From: Steroidobacteraceae bacterium
GTDB taxonomy: Bacteria > Pseudomonadota > Gammaproteobacteria > Steroidobacterales > Steroidobacteraceae
Assembly (NCBI GenBank): GCA_029266835.1
Contig: JAQSWD010000010.1
Span: 1-53,396 of the forward strand
DNA: 53,396 nt
Reading direction: 5' to 3'
Below are positions 45,361-53,396 of this stretch, piece by piece; the first letter of the stretch is position 1; each line of letters starts with the position of its first letter. The notes beneath the pieces are model-generated. The model was not told the origin of the DNA, searched no databases, and worked only from the letters and a program-made list of their open reading frames with translations. Both the position numbers and the translations under genes were made by a program.

Positions 45361-46800
45361 ATGATGAAGCCCTCATTGCAGCTGAAGCTGGGTCAGACTC
45401 TCACCATGACCCCGCAGCTGCAGCAGGCTATCCGCCTCCTGCAAATGCCGGCCATGGAGCTGCAGGCTCACATCCGCGAGCAGCTCGAGAACAACGTGAT
45501 GCTCGAGCCGGTGGACGAGTACGAAGCCACTGGTCAGTTCGAGGCTCTCGAGCCCCATCCCATGCCCGAAGAGCAACGCGTCGATGCCGCGCCCGCTCCC
45601 GAGGTGCAGGTCGAAGCCGAGGTCATCGAGGACTCGTGGAGCGAACGCAGCGCGGGCTCCGACTCCTGGCGTGATGACGACGAGCGCGCCTCGGAAGTCG
45701 CGGACGACGCCACGCTTTCGTTGCAGGACCATTTGGTCGGCCAGCTCGAATACGCGAATCTCCCGCCGCGCGATCTCGCCATCGCGCGAGCCATTGTCGA
45801 TGCGATCAAGGACGACGGTTACATCACCGATTCACTGGAAGATGTCGCGGCGACACTGTTGCCCGAGGTCACGGCCAGCGTCGATGAAGTCGAACGCGTG
45901 CTCAAGCTCGTGCAGACGCTCGATCCCGCGGGGATCGGCGCGCGAAATCTCAGCGAGTGCCTGAGCCTGCAGTTGCGCACGCTACACCCGGACACGCCGG
46001 GTCTGCGCCTCGCCATGGCCATCGCCGAGAAACATCTGGACCTGCTCGCGGATCGTGAACTCACGCTGCTGCGTCGCGAGCTGGCGGCATCCGACGAGGA
46101 TCTCGCGCAGGCCGTTGCGCTGGTGCGAGCCCTGCACCCGCGTCCGGGCGCCACCGTGTCGAGCGCCAAGGCCGAGTACGTGGTGCCCGATGTCTTCGTG
46201 CGTCGCACCGATCGTGGCTGGACCGTCGAGGTGAACAGTTCGACCCTGCCGCGCGTGCGTCTCAACCAGTCCTACGCAGACATGCTGGGCCGCGGCGCGG
46301 GCCACTCCTCGATGCGTGCGCAGCTGCAGGAAGCGCGCTGGCTGCTCAAGAGCCTGGAAATTCGCAACGAGACCCTCATGAAAGTGGCAAGGAGCATCGT
46401 TGAACGCCAGGCCGCCTTCCTCGAACACGGCGAAGAGTCCATGCGTCCGATGATCCTCAAGGACATCGCCCAGGCCATCGACATGCACGAATCCACCATC
46501 TCGCGCGTCACTTCCAGCAAATACATGCATACGCCACGCGGCGTGTTCGAACTCAAGTACTTCTTCTCCAGCCAGGTCGAAGCCGCCGATGGCGGCGGCG
46601 CCTCGTCCACGGCCGTGCGCGCCAAGATCCGCAAGCTCATCAAGGAAGAAGACTCGACCAACCCGCTTTCCGACAGCCGCATCGCCGAGCTGCTCTCGGG
46701 CGAGGGAATCGCCGTGGCGCGGCGAACGGTCGCCAAGTATCGCGAAGCACTGGGCCTTGCGCCTTCCAACGAGCGCAAGGCCAAGGCCGCCGCCAGATGA
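45361..46800 (+). CDS. rpoN: RNA polymerase sigma-54 factor RpoN
   Basis: Alternative sigma factor that needs AAA+ activators. Region I is PSLQLKLGQTLTMTPQLQQAIRLLQMPAMELQAHI, followed by an acidic region II, the core-binding part with LDPAGIGARNLSECLSLQL, a helix-turn-helix near IAQAIDMHESTISRVTSSKYMHTPRGVFELKYFF, and the RpoN box ARRTVAKYRE. 479 residues from ATG 45361; GTG 45355 adds two. It follows lptB by 65 bases. Confidence 0.95.
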   Translation: MMKPSLQLKLGQTLTMTPQLQQAIRLLQMPAMELQAHIREQLENNVMLEPVDEYEATGQFEALEPHPMPEEQRVDAAPAPEVQVEAEVIEDSWSERSAGSDSWRDDDERASEVADDATLSLQDHLVGQLEYANLPPRDLAIARAIVDAIKDDGYITDSLEDVAATLLPEVTASVDEVERVLKLVQTLDPAGIGARNLSECLSLQLRTLHPDTPGLRLAMAIAEKHLDLLADRELTLLRRELAASDEDLAQAVALVRALHPRPGATVSSAKAEYVVPDVFVRRTDRGWTVEVNSSTLPRVRLNQSYADMLGRGAGHSSMRAQLQEARWLLKSLEIRNETLMKVARSIVERQAAFLEHGEESMRPMILKDIAQAIDMHESTISRVTSSKYMHTPRGVFELKYFFSSQVEAADGGGASSTAVRAKIRKLIKEEDSTNPLSDSRIAELLSGEGIAVARRTVAKYREALGLAPSNERKAKAAAR

Positions 46801-46849
46801 ATTCGAAGGAAATCAAAGTAAGTAGATAGGCCAAAAAAGGAGACGCATC

Positions 46850-47182
46850 ATGCAATTGTCGCTTTCCGGTCACCATGTCGAAGTAACCCCGTCCATGCGC
46901 GCCTACGTGGAGAAGAAGCTCGAGCGCATTTCCAGGCATTTCGATCACGTGATCGACGTGCATTGTGTCCTGACGGTGGAGAAGCTCCGACAAAAGGCCG
47001 AAGCCACCTTGCATGTGCGCGGCAGCGCCATCCACGCCGATGCCACCGAAGAGAACATGTACACCGCCATAGACCTGCTGGCCGACAAACTCGACCGCAG
47101 CGTGCTCAAGCACAAGGAAAAGAAGGCCGACAAGCACGCCGCCGAGGCGCGCAAGGCCCGCGAGGTCAACGGCGCCGAATGA
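46850..47182 (+). CDS. hpf: Ribosome hibernation promoting factor (short form)
   Basis: Binds the 30S decoding region and favours 100S dimers in resting cells. LSLSGHHVEVTPSMRAYVEKKLERISRHFDHVIDVHCVLTVEKLRQKAEATLHVRGSAIHADATEENMYTAIDLLADKLDRSVLKHKEK is the complete domain. The 110 residues end in a charged tail, so it is the short HPF type. AAAAGGAGA lies seven bases before ATG 46850. It is next to rpoN as usual, but ptsN, which normally follows, is missing. Confidence 0.95.
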   Translation: MQLSLSGHHVEVTPSMRAYVEKKLERISRHFDHVIDVHCVLTVEKLRQKAEATLHVRGSAIHADATEENMYTAIDLLADKLDRSVLKHKEKKADKHAAEARKAREVNGAE

Positions 47183-47201
47183 GCGGCTCGAGCACCACTC
47201 C

Positions 47202-48122
47202 ATGAGGTTGATCCTCGTCAGCGGGCTGTCGGGATCCGGCAAGAGCGTGGCTTTGCACATGCTCGAGGACGCCGGGTTCTACTGCGTGGACAATATCCCG
47301 GCGGCCCTGCTGAAGCCCTTCATTTCCCACACGCTGCGCAACAACGAGGCCACCTACTCGCGCGCCGCGGTGGGCGTCGATGCGCGTAATGCCGCGGCGG
47401 AAATCGAGACCGTGCCGCCACTCATCCAGGAGCTCAAGAAGAGCGGCATCCAGTGCGAGATCCTGTTCCTGCTGGCCAATGACGATGAACTGCTGCGGCG
47501 TTTCGCCGAGACGCGGCGCAAGCACCCCATCAGCACCGATCACGTTTCGCTCAAGGAAGCCATCTCCATCGAGCGGCGGCTGCTCGAACCCATCCTCAAT
47601 GACGCGGACCTGGTCATCGACACGTCGCGCATGGGCGTGCACGACCTGCGTGAGCTCATCAGCCAGCGGGTGGAGAAACGCAGCGCCGGCCGGCTGTCGC
47701 TGCTGGTCGAGTCTTTCGGCTTCAAGAACGGCATCCCGGGCGATGCGGATTTCGTCTTCGACGCCCGCTCGCTGCCCAATCCTTACTGGGACCCGGCGCT
47801 GCGCGCCTTCACCGGCCGCGACCCCGATGTCATTCGCTTCCTCGAAGCGCAGCGTGGCGTTCACCGCCTGGCGGACGACATCCTGCAATTCGTCGCCGCG
47901 CGCATCCCCGAGCACCAGGCCGCGAACCGGCGCTATCTCACCATCGCCATCGGTTGCACCGGCGGGCGACACCGCTCTGTCTATCTCGCCGAACGTATCG
48001 CCGAACGGCTGTCACACAACTATCCCGTGGTCGCCATCCGCCACAACTCCCTGGGCGAGATGCGCTCGATCACCCGCGCCCCCACTCTCGCCCCGACACT
48101 CGCCGGGTCACAATCCGCCTGA
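47202..48122 (+). CDS. rapZ: RNase adapter / nucleotide-binding protein RapZ
   Basis: In enterobacteria it guides RNase E to the GlmZ small RNA and so controls glucosamine-6-phosphate synthesis, which feeds cell-wall precursors. Walker A GLSGSGKSVAL (about 8-18), FYCVDNIPAALL and Walker-B-like VIDTSRM mark the N-domain; FGFKNGIPGDADFVFDARSLPNPYW and IAIGCTGGRHRSVYLAERIAERL mark the C-domain. 306 residues. It starts 19 bases after hpf. Confidence 0.95.
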   Translation: MRLILVSGLSGSGKSVALHMLEDAGFYCVDNIPAALLKPFISHTLRNNEATYSRAAVGVDARNAAAEIETVPPLIQELKKSGIQCEILFLLANDDELLRRFAETRRKHPISTDHVSLKEAISIERRLLEPILNDADLVIDTSRMGVHDLRELISQRVEKRSAGRLSLLVESFGFKNGIPGDADFVFDARSLPNPYWDPALRAFTGRDPDVIRFLEAQRGVHRLADDILQFVAARIPEHQAANRRYLTIAIGCTGGRHRSVYLAERIAERLSHNYPVVAIRHNSLGEMRSITRAPTLAPTLAGSQSA

Positions 48123-48245
48123 CATCCGGCCTCCGCGAAAACCTCGCGCGCCGTTTTTCCGTCCCGCCGACGCCAATCCGCGACATCACCCCCTCACGCT
48201 CTCAAACCAACCGTGAGCGCCAACTACCCCCACCGGCCGGTAGAT

Positions 48246-48562
48246 GGGGACATTCCTCGTTTTCTAGGAAAAAGGGACGCGGCCACTGACGCTGCAAGGG
48301 CGTGTAAGCAAAAGGGTCCTGTCGCGAAGTAGAGGGCGCCGAGTGAAAAGCGTCAGCGCGAAGGTACTCTTGGTGGTTCAACCCAGGTCCGCGTTCACCA
48401 GCAGTTGAGAGCGAAGCGCTGACGGCTCTGTCTGCGCAGCTTTTCGCGAGGGAACGGCCGAAGGCCGCGCCCGAAAGTGAGCGCCAGGACCCTTTTGCTT
48501 ACACGCCCTCGCGCCATCCTTCGAGCCGCGTCCCTTTTTCCTAGAAAACGAGGAATGTCCCC
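48246..48562. mobile_element. 317-bp nested inverted-repeat element (MITE/REPIN-like)
   Basis: Perfect 38-base outer arms at 48246-48283 and 48525-48562, with GGGGACATTCCTCGTTTTCT at the tip, enclose perfect 24-base inner arms at 48298-48321 and 48485-48508. A third, imperfect pair (GCGTCAGCGC / GCGCTGACGG, GAAAAGC / GCTTTTC) lies inside. No protein is encoded. Similar GGGGACATTCCTC tips are, from memory, common in repeats mobilised by REP-associated transposases. No target duplication is visible. It fills most of the 458 bases between rapZ and mgtE. Confidence 0.8.
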
Positions 48563-48580
48563 CTTTACACTCCGCGCGCC

Positions 48581-49939
48581 ATGATCGACACCACCCGCAT
48601 ATCCACCAAGGAGCGCCGCCTCGCCGCGCTCCGCGGCGCATTGCGTGAAGGCTCCTGGCGCGGCGCGGCTCGCATGATCGCGGCCATGCACCCGGCGGAG
48701 ATCGCCTCGCTCATCGAGTCGCTGCCGGCGGCGCAGCGAGAGGTAGTCTGGAATTTCGTCGAGCCCGAGATCGAGGGCGACGTGCTCGTGGAGATGAGCG
48801 AGAGCGTGCGCCAGTCGCTCATCGACGGCATGGACGCCGACGAACTGCTGGCCGCGGCCGAAAACATGGAACTCGACGACCTCGCCGACCTCGTGGGCGA
48901 CCTGCCCGAGACTGTATCCCTGCAGCTCGTGAAGTCCATGGACCACCAGGACCGCGAGCGCTTGAAAGCCGTCCTGTCCTACGAGCCCGACACCGCGGGC
49001 GGCCTCATGAACGTGGACACGGTGAGCGTCCGCTCCGACGTCACCGTCGAAGTGGTGCTGCGCTACCTGCGCATGCGCGGCGAGTTGCCGGACAAGACCG
49101 ACTCCCTGATCGTGGTCACGCGAGATGACCGCTACCTCGGCACCGTGGCGCTGACCCGCCTGCTCACCGAGGACCCGGAGAAGCCCGTCGGCGACCTGCT
49201 CGACCCGGATGCCCCGCGCATCACTCCCGAACTTCCGGCGCACGACGTGGCCCGGCTGTTTCAGGACCGGGACCTGATTTCCGCGGCCGTGGTCCAGGCC
49301 GACGGCAAGTTGCTGGGCCGAATCACCGTCGACGACGTGGTGGACGTGATCCGCGAGGAAGCCGCGCACGAAGTGCTGTCCTCCGCCGGTCTCGCCGATG
49401 AAGAAGACGTGTTCGCGGGCGTGTTCCCGTCCACGCGGCGCCGCCTGATCTGGCTGGGCATCAACCTGGTCACGGCCTTCCTGGCGGCCGCGGTGGTCAG
49501 CCGCTTCGAAGGCACCATCGAAAAAGTCGCCGCGCTGGCCGCGCTGATGCCCATCGTCGCCAGCATGGGTGGCATCGCCGGCACGCAGACCGTGACACTG
49601 ATCATCCGTGGCATCGCACTCGGCCAGGTGGAATGGGTGAATGCGAAGTGGCTGCTCTGGAAGGAGATCGCCGTGGGCGGACTCAACGGTGTCATCTGGG
49701 CGGTGATCGTCGGGACGGTGACCATCGCCTGGTACGGCACGTGGAAGATCGCGGCGATTATTGCCGCTGCCACACTGATCAACCTGCTGTGTGCCGCGGC
49801 GGTGGGCGTGGTCGTGCCGCTGGCGCTGAAACGCATGAAGATCGATCCGGCGCTGTCCGCTGGCGTGATCCTCACCACTTTCACCGACTGCGTCGGCTTC
49901 GCCACGCTGCTCGGCCTGGGCGCGCTGTTCCTCACCTGA
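48581..49939 (+). CDS. mgtE: Magnesium transporter MgtE
   Basis: Mg2+-gated channel of the inner membrane. Order: N-terminal helical domain (AARMIAAMHPAEIASLIESLPAAQREVVWNFV), two CBS domains (about 140-265, ending GRITVDDVVDVIREEAAHE), plug helix and five membrane helices with MPIVASMGGIAGTQTVTLIIRGIALGQV and [22 protein letters not shown]. 452 residues. No Shine-Dalgarno sequence is seen before ATG 48581, and the inverted-repeat element ends 18 bases upstream, so the element probably shapes its leader. The stop overlaps that of the convergent gene by eight bases. Confidence 0.94.
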   Translation: MIDTTRISTKERRLAALRGALREGSWRGAARMIAAMHPAEIASLIESLPAAQREVVWNFVEPEIEGDVLVEMSESVRQSLIDGMDADELLAAAENMELDDLADLVGDLPETVSLQLVKSMDHQDRERLKAVLSYEPDTAGGLMNVDTVSVRSDVTVEVVLRYLRMRGELPDKTDSLIVVTRDDRYLGTVALTRLLTEDPEKPVGDLLDPDAPRITPELPAHDVARLFQDRDLISAAVVQADGKLLGRITVDDVVDVIREEAAHEVLSSAGLADEEDVFAGVFPSTRRRLIWLGINLVTAFLAAAVVSRFEGTIEKVAALAALMPIVASMGGIAGTQTVTLIIRGIALGQVEWVNAKWLLWKEIAVGGLNGVIWAVIVGTVTIAWYGTWKIAAIIAAATLINLLCAAAVGVVVPLALKRMKIDPALSAGVILTTFTDCVGFATLLGLGALFLT

Positions 49940-50678
49940 CCGGTAGATAGTCTCGCAGCCGCACGGCGGGAGCATCCGGCGCGAGGCAGGCCAGCGCCAC
50001 GAGAAATTCGCCATCCACTTCGAATTCCCGGAAGGCCCAGCGAGAGGCGTCGGGATCCGACGCGCGTTCGAAGCGCACCCCGTCGTCCTCGAAATGGAAG
50101 GTCATGCCGCCCAGTCCGCCAGCGATTCCGGTGCCGACTGCCTTGAGACAGGCTTCCTTGAGTGTCCAGAGCCGCCGGAACCGCCGTTCCCGTTGATTGG
50201 CCGGCAGCGCCTCGAGCGCGTCCGCCTCGGCGGTCGAGAAGTACCGGCGCGCGACGGCGAGGCGCACGCGCCCATCGATACGCTCGACATCTACACCGAT
50301 GCGCGGCGTGCGCCCCACCGCCATCACCACCAGCCCGTCGGCATGCGCGAGATTGAATTGCAGCGAACGCGCGGCCTCGATCATGTCGCAGGCCACCGAA
50401 GGCCGGCCATGTTCGCCGCGTTCGAAACGCCAGTCGGCCGGTGGCACGGCGGGCACGTACGTCGACAGCACGGAGCGCACCAGCGCGCGCGAAACGAACT
50501 GCTGGTGGCGGCCCGCCTCGAACTTCATGCCGGCGATGCGGGCACGTTCGTCGGCGGACAGAACGCCCGAGAAATGATCCAGCAACGCGGGGTCGCGCCA
50601 TTGCGATTCGCGCGCCAGCCAGAGGTCGACCTGCGAGGGATTCTCCAGGCCTTCAACCAACGAATGCGGCGAGTTCAT
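49932..50678 (-). CDS. 4'-phosphopantetheinyl transferase (Sfp type)
   Basis: Transfers the phosphopantetheine arm of CoA to carrier proteins. The two family signatures are present: [13 protein letters not shown] (Mg-binding Asp and Glu) and [26 protein letters not shown] (WxxKEAxxK). At 248 residues it is the Sfp/two-lobe size rather than AcpS. ATG 50678 overlaps the upstream gene by 26 bases. It is the only such enzyme in the window and could serve the stand-alone carrier protein at 16949, though the two are 33 kb apart. Confidence 0.9.
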   Translation of the reverse strand: MNSPHSLVEGLENPSQVDLWLARESQWRDPALLDHFSGVLSADERARIAGMKFEAGRHQQFVSRALVRSVLSTYVPAVPPADWRFERGEHGRPSVACDMIEAARSLQFNLAHADGLVVMAVGRTPRIGVDVERIDGRVRLAVARRYFSTAEADALEALPANQRERRFRRLWTLKEACLKAVGTGIAGGLGGMTFHFEDDGVRFERASDPDASRWAFREFEVDGEFLVALACLAPDAPAVRLRDYLPVR

Positions 50679-51783
50679 CACGCTTGTCCAGCGTGTCCTT
50701 GTAACCGAGCGCAATCAGCTCGCGCGTGTAGTTGGATTCGAACATCAGGTAGCTGGCCAGCAGACCACCGGCGGCGCCGCGGGCGCCGATGATGCGCATC
50801 AGCGCGCGCAGGCTCAACGGCGCCGTGTCGATGTGTCGGATCGCCAGCTGCGACGGGTCCACCGAGGGCGCAATCATCAATGTCTGTATCTGGCGGGTAC
50901 CGATGCCCGCGTCCGCCATCGCCGAGAGCCGGTTGATGCGGTTCAGGTTCTCGAGGTCCGCGGAAATCTGGTCGCTGAACAAGGTGTCGAGCATGTAACC
51001 GAACAGCTGCCCCGGGGTTGGCGGCGAGTCCGAAGCCACGAAGCGCGGGATCAGATCGAGATGCGTCGGGCGGACGCCCAGCACCAGCAGGCGATCCGCG
51101 CCCAGGTGAATGGCTGGCGACAGCGGCGCCGTCTGGCGCATGGCACCATCGCCGAAGAATTCGCCCTGCAGGCAGATGGGCGGGAACAGGAACGGGATAC
51201 CCAGGCTGGCCATGAGGTAGTCGAGCGACAGCGGCACCCGTTCACCATGCCGTTGCGCTCGCGACCATTCGCCGATGGTGGTTTCGGCCTCGAAGAACGA
51301 CACCGAGCGCGCGGTGAAATAGCTGGTGGAGCACAGCGCCAGCGCACGCAGATGGCCCTGGGCGACATTGACGCGCACGGCATCGAAATCCGTTACGCGC
51401 GACAGCAACTCGCGCAGCGGTGAATTGTCGAGCAGCGACCTCGGCGGACCGATGGCACCGCCGGTGAGCAGCGAGCCCATCCACCGCGCTCCGGCGCGCA
51501 GCATGGCGATGGCATCCGAGCGGAACACGTGATTCACCTGGAAATTGGCCCAGACATGCTCGATTTCGCGGACCGACTGGTGCCAGCGCGTCACGTTGGC
51601 GGCGAGGATGCTGGCGGATACCGCGCCAGCCGACGTTCCCACGATGATGGGGAACGGCCATTCGCGATCGGGCCGGATTTCCGCCAACGCCTTGAGCACG
51701 CCCACCTGGTAGGCGGCCCGCGCGCCGCCGCCGGTGAGGATCAGGCCCGCGCGTGAAATACCGCTGCTAGTATTCCGGTCCAT
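50653..51783 (-). CDS. Patatin-like phospholipase
   Basis: Ser-Asp lipase of the patatin family. The oxyanion hole [16 protein letters not shown] is at residues 18-33, nucleophile Ser51 in [12 protein letters not shown] and the catalytic Asp in [18 protein letters not shown], about residue 215. 376 residues from ATG 51783. No signal peptide. A C-terminal DUF3336-like part is absent. It overlaps the phosphopantetheinyl transferase gene, so both are probably one transcript. Confidence 0.9.
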   Translation of the reverse strand: MDRNTSSGISRAGLILTGGGARAAYQVGVLKALAEIRPDREWPFPIIVGTSAGAVSASILAANVTRWHQSVREIEHVWANFQVNHVFRSDAIAMLRAGARWMGSLLTGGAIGPPRSLLDNSPLRELLSRVTDFDAVRVNVAQGHLRALALCSTSYFTARSVSFFEAETTIGEWSRAQRHGERVPLSLDYLMASLGIPFLFPPICLQGEFFGDGAMRQTAPLSPAIHLGADRLLVLGVRPTHLDLIPRFVASDSPPTPGQLFGYMLDTLFSDQISADLENLNRINRLSAMADAGIGTRQIQTLMIAPSVDPSQLAIRHIDTAPLSLRALMRIIGARGAAGGLLASYLMFESNYTRELIALGYKDTLDKRDELAAFVG

Positions 51784-51825
51784 ATCCTTCGTCAAGACAC
51801 CGACTTTCCATTCACGGAGACAGAC

Positions 51826-52407
51826 ATGCTGGCACTCAGGAAGATCATGGCCACCGCGTTGCTCGCGGCGACCGCAAGTGTATGCGCAACGGGCGCCGAA
51901 TCGGCGTCGACCGCGTCACCCGCCGAAGGCTCGGCCGCCCCCGCTTTCAAACTACAGGACCAGGCCGGCAAGTGGCACACGCTGAGCCAGTACAAGGGCA
52001 AGTGGGTGGTCCTGTACTTCTACCCGAAGGATTTCACCGGTGGCTGCACCACCCAGGCCTGCGAGCTGCGCGACAACATCTTCGCGTTCAAGAAGGCGGA
52101 TGCCGTGATCCTCGGCGTGAGCGTCGACGACGTGGCCTCGCACGAGAAGTTCGCCAAGGAGCACAGCCTGCCCTTCGACATCCTGGCCGACCCCACCCGG
52201 GAAGCGTCGGGCAAGTACGGCGTGTTGTTCAGCGCCGGCACCTCGCAGCTGGCCAGCCGCCAGACCTTCCTCATCGGCCCCGACGGCAAGATCGTCAAAC
52301 ATTGGGCGAAGGTGGATCCGAAGGGGCATTCCGATATGGTGCTCGCGGAGATCAAGGCCCACTCGGCTGACAAGGCAACGGCCGGGAAAGTCAGCCAGGC
52401 AGGCTGA
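51826..52407 (+). CDS. Secreted peroxiredoxin, BCP/PrxQ type
   Basis: Thiol peroxidase with a signal peptide ([22 protein letters not shown]), which predicts a periplasmic place. Peroxidatic Cys74 and resolving Cys79 sit in [22 protein letters not shown], the spacing of BCP/Prx[18 protein letters not shown] and [24 protein letters not shown] complete the fold. 193 residues. AC GGAGA precedes ATG 51826. Divergent from the patatin gene by 42 bases. Confidence 0.92.
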   Translation: MLALRKIMATALLAATASVCATGAESASTASPAEGSAAPAFKLQDQAGKWHTLSQYKGKWVVLYFYPKDFTGGCTTQACELRDNIFAFKKADAVILGVSVDDVASHEKFAKEHSLPFDILADPTREASGKYGVLFSAGTSQLASRQTFLIGPDGKIVKHWAKVDPKGHSDMVLAEIKAHSADKATAGKVSQAG

Positions 52408-52429
52408 GCGTTTCACGAGGCTTCGAACA

Positions 52430-52454
52430 CGCCCGGCGCGAATCGCGCCGGGCG
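52430..52454. terminator. Bidirectional hairpin terminator
   Basis: Eleven-base-pair perfect stem CGCCCGGCGCG/CGCGCCGGGCG with a three-base loop, between two convergent genes, 23 bases after the peroxiredoxin stop and 15 bases after the stop of the minus-strand gene. TTAT follows on the plus strand. The flanking T-tracts are short. Confidence 0.7.
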
Positions 52455-52468
52455 TTATCACATGCGGG

Positions 52469-52909
52469 CTACTTCTCGTCCTTGAGGTCCTTGCCCGTAT
52501 TGTCCTTGAGCTTTTCCTTCATTCCGTCGAACGTCGCCTTGTCGGTGACGGTGAGCTTGGGATGGCCCGCGAAGGCGCCCATGGAAATCGAGCTCACGAC
52601 GTAATACGTCTCACCTGGCTTCACCTCGAGGGTCAACTGGTCCTTGGCCTCGGTGTGAACGTCGTACTGATGCGTGCCGGCCGGCACTTGCACGGCGCAG
52701 AAGGTGCCACTGCCCAGCTTGCACAGCTGCGCGCCGTTCTCACGCACCTTGAAGCGAATGGCCGCGCCCATCATCTTCTTCTCGCGGAAAAAGACCACGG
52801 TGCCGTTGCCAGGTTCGCTGGCCGCGGGCGTGACGGCATCCTCGGCATTGACGCCCCATGGCGCCAGCATGGCCGCGAACAGCCAAAGGCCAATTTTCTT
52901 CTTGTCCAT
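52469..52909 (-). CDS. Secreted DUF2846-like protein
   Basis: 146 residues with a signal peptide (MDKKKIGLWLFAAMLAPWGVNA). The mature part reads GTVVFFREKKMMGAAIRFKVRENGAQLCKLGSGTFCAVQVPAGTHQYDVHTEAKDQLTLEVKPGETYYVVSSI, a beta-sandwich pattern seen in DUF2846 proteins; no lipobox Cys follows the signal. It ends in a Lys/Asp-rich tail. A GGGAGGAAAAG precedes the ATG. The function is unknown. Confidence 0.8.
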   Translation of the reverse strand: MDKKKIGLWLFAAMLAPWGVNAEDAVTPAASEPGNGTVVFFREKKMMGAAIRFKVRENGAQLCKLGSGTFCAVQVPAGTHQYDVHTEAKDQLTLEVKPGETYYVVSSISMGAFAGHPKLTVTDKATFDGMKEKLKDNTGKDLKDEK

Positions 52910-52926
52910 CTTTTCCTCCCGGTTCT

Positions 52927-53396
52927 CTAACTAAGACCCGGGGCAAGTATAGGCGACTTGCGGCGCAGCTCACGCATCGCGCGGTCGAGCCCGTCGAGCG
53001 TCAGCGGAAACATCCGCCCGCCGACGAGCTCGCGCGTGATGCCGACGGATGGCGTCCACTGCCATCGCTCCCTGGGCTCGGGGTTGAGCCAGACCAGCCG
53101 CGGGAAATGCGCTGCGATGCGCTGCATCCACACGCGTCCCGATTCCTCGTTCCAGTGCTCCACGCTGCCGCCCGGCTGCTCGATCTCGTACGGGCTCATG
53201 GTGGCGTCGCCCACCACGATCACACGGTAGTCCGGGTTGAAGCGGCGCAGCAGGTTGAAGGTACTGGTCATCACGGCGTGCCGGCGGCGGTTGTCCTGCC
53301 AGAGGCGTTCGTACGGAAAGTTGTGGAAGTAGAAGTACTCGAGATGTTTGAACTCCGCGCGCGCCGCGGAGAACAGCTCCTCGCATGTCTTCACGT
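52927..53396 (-). CDS. VWA/CoxE-like protein, 5' part beyond the window
   Basis: The frame runs into the right edge, so only about 156 C-terminal residues are seen. KTCEELFSAARAEFKHLEYFYFHNFPYERLWQDNRRRH, YRVIVVGDATMSPYEIEQPGGSVEHWNEESGRVWMQRIAAHFPRLVWLNPEPRERWQWTPSVGITRELVGGRMFPLTLDGL is the late part of a von Willebrand A-like domain as in CoxE/VWA proteins found next to MoxR-type ATPases. The GTG near the edge is unlikely to be the true start. Confidence 0.75.
   Translation of the reverse strand, partial: VKTCEELFSAARAEFKHLEYFYFHNFPYERLWQDNRRRHAVMTSTFNLLRRFNPDYRVIVVGDATMSPYEIEQPGGSVEHWNEESGRVWMQRIAAHFPRLVWLNPEPRERWQWTPSVGITRELVGGRMFPLTLDGLDRAMRELRRKSPILAPGLS

Noticed and set aside
48378..48641. 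Small minus-strand frame in the inverted-repeat element
   Set aside because: It consists mainly of the repeat arms (GHSSFSRKKGRG appears on both sides) and has no domain; such frames arise from the palindrome.

Overview
The window is a chromosomal segment of a GC-rich gammaproteobacterium. This is inferred from the order murG-murC-murB-ddl-ftsQ-ftsA, from the sspB/sspA/petABC/degS neighbourhood, and from the blocks kdsD-kdsC-lptC-lptA-lptB-rpoN-hpf-rapZ and rsmI-lpoA-yraN. The overall backbone matches the murein/envelope region of Pseudomonas and Xanthomonadales-like genomes. A Steroidobacter/Nevskia-type relative is plausible, but the genus cannot be fixed from sequence reading alone.

Layout. 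(1) 1-16469, minus strand: the dcw cell-wall/division cluster, read from mraZ (16388) to ftsA, which runs off the left edge. Genes overlap as ATGA or nearly so. mraZ has a clear promoter and a four-repeat MraZ operator. The cluster is unusual in several ways: murG and murC form one continuous reading frame with the MurG C-terminus missing; ddlB lacks about 70 internal residues in frame; and three gene junctions carry tandem duplications that create tiny ORFs linking one gene's stop to the next gene's start. (2) 16949-24456, plus strand: an accessory cassette of acyl carrier protein, acyl-AMP ligase, asparagine-synthase-type amidotransferase, NAD-synthetase-like amidase-less ATP pyrophosphatase, SGNH-like membrane protein and two alpha/beta hydrolases. 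It resembles the accessory genes of exosortase-A loci, but no exosortase is present. (3) 24439-24804, minus: RNase P RNA, whose 3' end overlaps the last codons of the cassette. (4) 24874-34673: rsmI, lpoA, yraN, beta-carbonic anhydrase, a secreted hydrolase, sspB, sspA, cytochrome bc1 (petABC) and a DegS-type protease. (5) 34760-39939, minus: a four-gene signalling operon of TonB-domain/TPR-like membrane protein, CheA-like membrane histidine kinase, CheY-like regulator and CheX-like phosphatase. (6) 40157-48122: murA, ibaG, kdsD, kdsC, lptCAB, rpoN, hpf, rapZ. (7) 48246-48562: a 317-bp nested inverted-repeat element just upstream of mgtE. (8) 48581-53396: mgtE, a phosphopantetheinyl transferase, a patatin-like protein, a secreted peroxiredoxin, a DUF2846-like protein and a partial VWA-type protein.

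How it fits together. Most genes serve envelope construction: peptidoglycan precursors (murA-G, ddl, mraY), septation (ftsA/I/L/Q/W, lpoA), Kdo and LPS transport (kdsD/C, lptCAB) and periplasmic quality control (degS, sspAB). Regions 2 and 5 stand out as insertions in an otherwise conserved backbone and are the best candidates for undescribed biology. No tRNA, rRNA, CRISPR array, transposase or phage gene was seen.
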